Source: G963662655 sp963666875
GTDB taxonomy: Bacteria; Cloacimonadota; Cloacimonadia; Cloacimonadales; JAIOQZ01
Length of the DNA stretch: 64,000 bases
Assembly: GCA_963666875.2 (NCBI GenBank)
Contig: CAXXPU010000016.1
Location: 1-64,000, forward strand
Reading direction: 5' to 3'
Part shown: positions 62,436-64,000 of the stretch, piece by piece
Layout of the letters: each line of letters opens with the position of its first letter
Position numbering within the stretch: position 1 is the stretch's first letter
The notes under the pieces: model-generated
What the model was told of the DNA's origin: nothing
The model's input: the letters and a program-made list of their open reading frames with translations, nothing else
Database searches by the model: none
Translations under genes and position numbers: made by a program

Positions 62436-64000
62436 TTACCGTTTATATTTCGAGAGCTTCTGGCGCGCAATATCCGCGTAGGTAGTATTCGGATAGCGCT
62501 GTACCAGATCGTTCCAGAATTCGTGCGCAATGTTCAGCTTGCCATCCTGCTGATTGAGGATACCGAGCATGAGCATCGATTCGGGCACCTTGGCCTTACC
62601 TTTATTGAGTACGCTGACAAACAGGCTTTCGGCTTCAGCCTTTTTCCCGAGCTTGTAACTGCACTCACCCAGGAAGTACGTCGAATTGATTACCAGTTCA
62701 TCCCGGTACCTGTCAATGTATTCCTTGAATTTCACAGCCGCCTGCGCGTGTTTACCTGCGAAATGAAGCTTCACTGCCTCGTCGTATAGCTTTTTGCCTT
62801 CTGAAACCTGCGTGGTCTTCGTAGCCGCTTCCTGTTTCTTCTCGACCGATTTCGGCTTCTCGGTGACAGGTTTCTGCTCCTGCTTTTGTACTGCTTCTAC
62901 GGGCTTGGGCGTTTCTTTCGGTTTTTCTACGACCGGTTCCGGCTTCTTCTGAGTTTTCTTCTCGACCCTCTTCTCTGGTTTCTCTGGCTTCTTATACCTT
63001 TTTATATAGCTGTCCGGTTTCTGCGAATCGGATATCTTGGTCGTCAACGGCTCGGGCATGTTGAACAGGATCTGGTAATCCCAAACAGTGTATTCCTCGA
63101 CCTTCTTCTCTTCGACCTTCTCGATCTGTCCGAACGGGAACATCTGCGAGAAGCCCACGATATTGGTGCGACGAGTCGTCGAACCTTCCAGCTTGAAGCG
63201 GTCTTCTTCCTTATGAATATTCGTACTCCAGCTCAGACTGTGATCGAGAAAATTCCGTGAGATTTCTTCAAGAATATAATGCCATTGATTGTCATCTCCA
63301 ATATATTTTTTGACCCAGGAGATGTTGTTTTCATAGGTTTCGATCCGGTGCCGGATGATGTTGAGCGAGTCGATCATGATCTGGTTCGTCTCGATGAGGG
63401 ACTTCACATTTTTCGTTTCCACCTGGAGCATCTTGTTCTTGTCTTTCCAATTCACGATGCCGCTGATGGCGAATAAGATCGTCCCCATAATGACGGTGAT
63501 CATGAAGATACCGGTGAGACCAAGCGAGAAGAGCTTTTGCTGTCGGAGTTGCCGTGGCAGGAATTCCGCACGCAGGAATGCTTTGTTCTTTGGCTGGAGA
63601 TACATTGCCGCGAGGGTGATGGGGATGATGTATTCTGCCAGTTCTTTGTCGGTGTATTCGTCGGGGCTGTCCGTATTCGGAAGAACCCTGGAGGGCAGCA
63701 GCATCTCGATGATGGCATCCGGCTCTTTCTCTTTCAGAAATTCGATCTTTTCTTCGGTGATTCCGTTACCGGCGAGGTAGATTCTGTTCAGGGCGGGGAT
63801 GTCGTGGTGCGCCTTTTCGAGCAGGTAGCGGGAATAGATCGTATTGAGGATGTTGTCGTTCTTGTAGCCCTCGTTGATGATGGGCAGTTCGAGGTAGAAC
63901 TGATCGCCCTGCATGAGTGTGATGCGCGAGAAGTCGTTGCCGATATAGAAGATCGCGGTCATGTCCATGCCGAAGATGTCGTGGTTGTAGCGGATCGCAT
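62436..64000 (-). CDS. PilM-PilN-TPR fusion protein (partial, start outside window)
   Basis: Over 520 residues are visible; the frame is open at the right edge, so the N-terminus lies outside. The first ~150 visible residues (FYIGNDFSRITLMQGDQFYL, LNRIYLAGNGITEEKIEFL) resemble the C-terminal lobe of an actin-like PilM ATPase. A membrane helix (~170-195, LTGIFMITVIMGTILFAISG) and a PilN-like helical/alpha-beta part follow. Next is a Lys/Pro/Glu-rich linker (~330-400) similar to those of TonB or TolA, and then three tetratricopeptide-type repeats to the end (KLYDEAVKLHFAGKHAQAAV, YFLGECSYKLGKKAEAESLF). No stop separates the parts. It is first of the visible genes in the minus-strand pilus operon. 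Confidence 0.7.
   Translation of the reverse strand, partial: AIRYNHDIFGMDMTAIFYIGNDFSRITLMQGDQFYLELPIINEGYKNDNILNTIYSRYLLEKAHHDIPALNRIYLAGNGITEEKIEFLKEKEPDAIIEMLLPSRVLPNTDSPDEYTDKELAEYIIPITLAAMYLQPKNKAFLRAEFLPRQLRQQKLFSLGLTGIFMITVIMGTILFAISGIVNWKDKNKMLQVETKNVKSLIETNQIMIDSLNIIRHRIETYENNISWVKKYIGDDNQWHYILEEISRNFLDHSLSWSTNIHKEEDRFKLEGSTTRRTNIVGFSQMFPFGQIEKVEEKKVEEYTVWDYQILFNMPEPLTTKISDSQKPDSYIKRYKKPEKPEKRVEKKTQKKPEPVVEKPKETPKPVEAVQKQEQKPVTEKPKSVEKKQEAATKTTQVSEGKKLYDEAVKLHFAGKHAQAAVKFKEYIDRYRDELVINSTYFLGECSYKLGKKAEAESLFVSVLNKGKAKVPESMLMLGILNQQDGKLNIAHEFWNDLVQRYPNTTYADIARQKLSKYKR

Overview
The window most likely comes from a Gram-negative bacterium of the Fibrobacterota-Chlorobiota-Bacteroidota (FCB) superphylum or a related candidate phylum such as Cloacimonadota. 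The evidence is a set of secreted proteins ending in a sorting-type domain that opens with YPNPFNP, tandem MacB/FtsX-like permeases, an LpxL-family lipid A acyltransferase, a TonB-type domain, and secretin/pilus genes. It also carries flagellar regulators (flhF/flhG). The phylum cannot be settled from this sequence alone. Coding density is high, and many genes overlap by an ATGA start-stop junction.

Layout. 1-1387 is the end of a flagellar operon: the FlhF C-terminus and an FlhG-like ATPase broken by two single-base insertions. 1644-3893 is a secreted beta-helix protein. 4232-7345 (minus) is a lipoprotein, hemW and lepB. 7442-9314 is a compact AT-rich cassette with its own promoter-like and terminator-like signals: a GHKL ATPase, a STAS-like DUF4325 protein and a PIN-domain protein. 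9387-16130 (plus) carries PgeF, FapA, a small membrane protein, a histidine/aromatic ammonia-lyase with Ala-Cys-Gly in place of Ala-Ser-Gly, a TPR lipoprotein with a TonB-type C-terminus, and a membrane protein. 16528-19613 (minus) is glyS-pta. 19778-24562 is a tandem pair of paralogous ABC permeases. 24802-28816 holds a flippase, a TauE/GNAT pair on minus and an MFS transporter. 28854-36811 (minus) looks like one six-gene run: M42 peptidase, murI, an M29-like protein, pyrG, an MscS-type channel and a TPR histidine kinase. A tRNA-Pro(CGG) lies at 37388-37465. 37810-49761 holds two large secreted proteins in convergent orientation, the second of 2968 residues and preceded by a small pseudo-receiver gene. 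50493-58673 (plus) is mutL, miaA, a PpiC-type isomerase, pdxJ, an lpxL-like acyltransferase, a GT5-like glycosyltransferase, a methyltransferase and a HAD phosphatase. 59013-60050 is a complete IS256-type insertion with an 8-bp target duplication. 60159-64000 (minus) is a type IV pilus alignment/secretin operon with fused genes.

Non-coding DNA is unusually structured. A 30-40 bp repeat bounded by ACATTCRGAAG occurs at four places. Long hairpins with compensating arm changes sit in front of mutL and the GT5-like gene. A cluster of four palindromes lies downstream of pta, and a nested repeat complex precedes the insertion sequence.

The best candidate for an undescribed system is the 7.4-9.3 kb cassette. 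Its gene set suggests a partner switch (ATPase plus STAS-like protein) wired to a PIN ribonuclease. Other points of interest are the pseudo-receiver/giant-protein pair, the hairpin family, and the condensed PilMN-TPR / PilO-P / PilQ operon.
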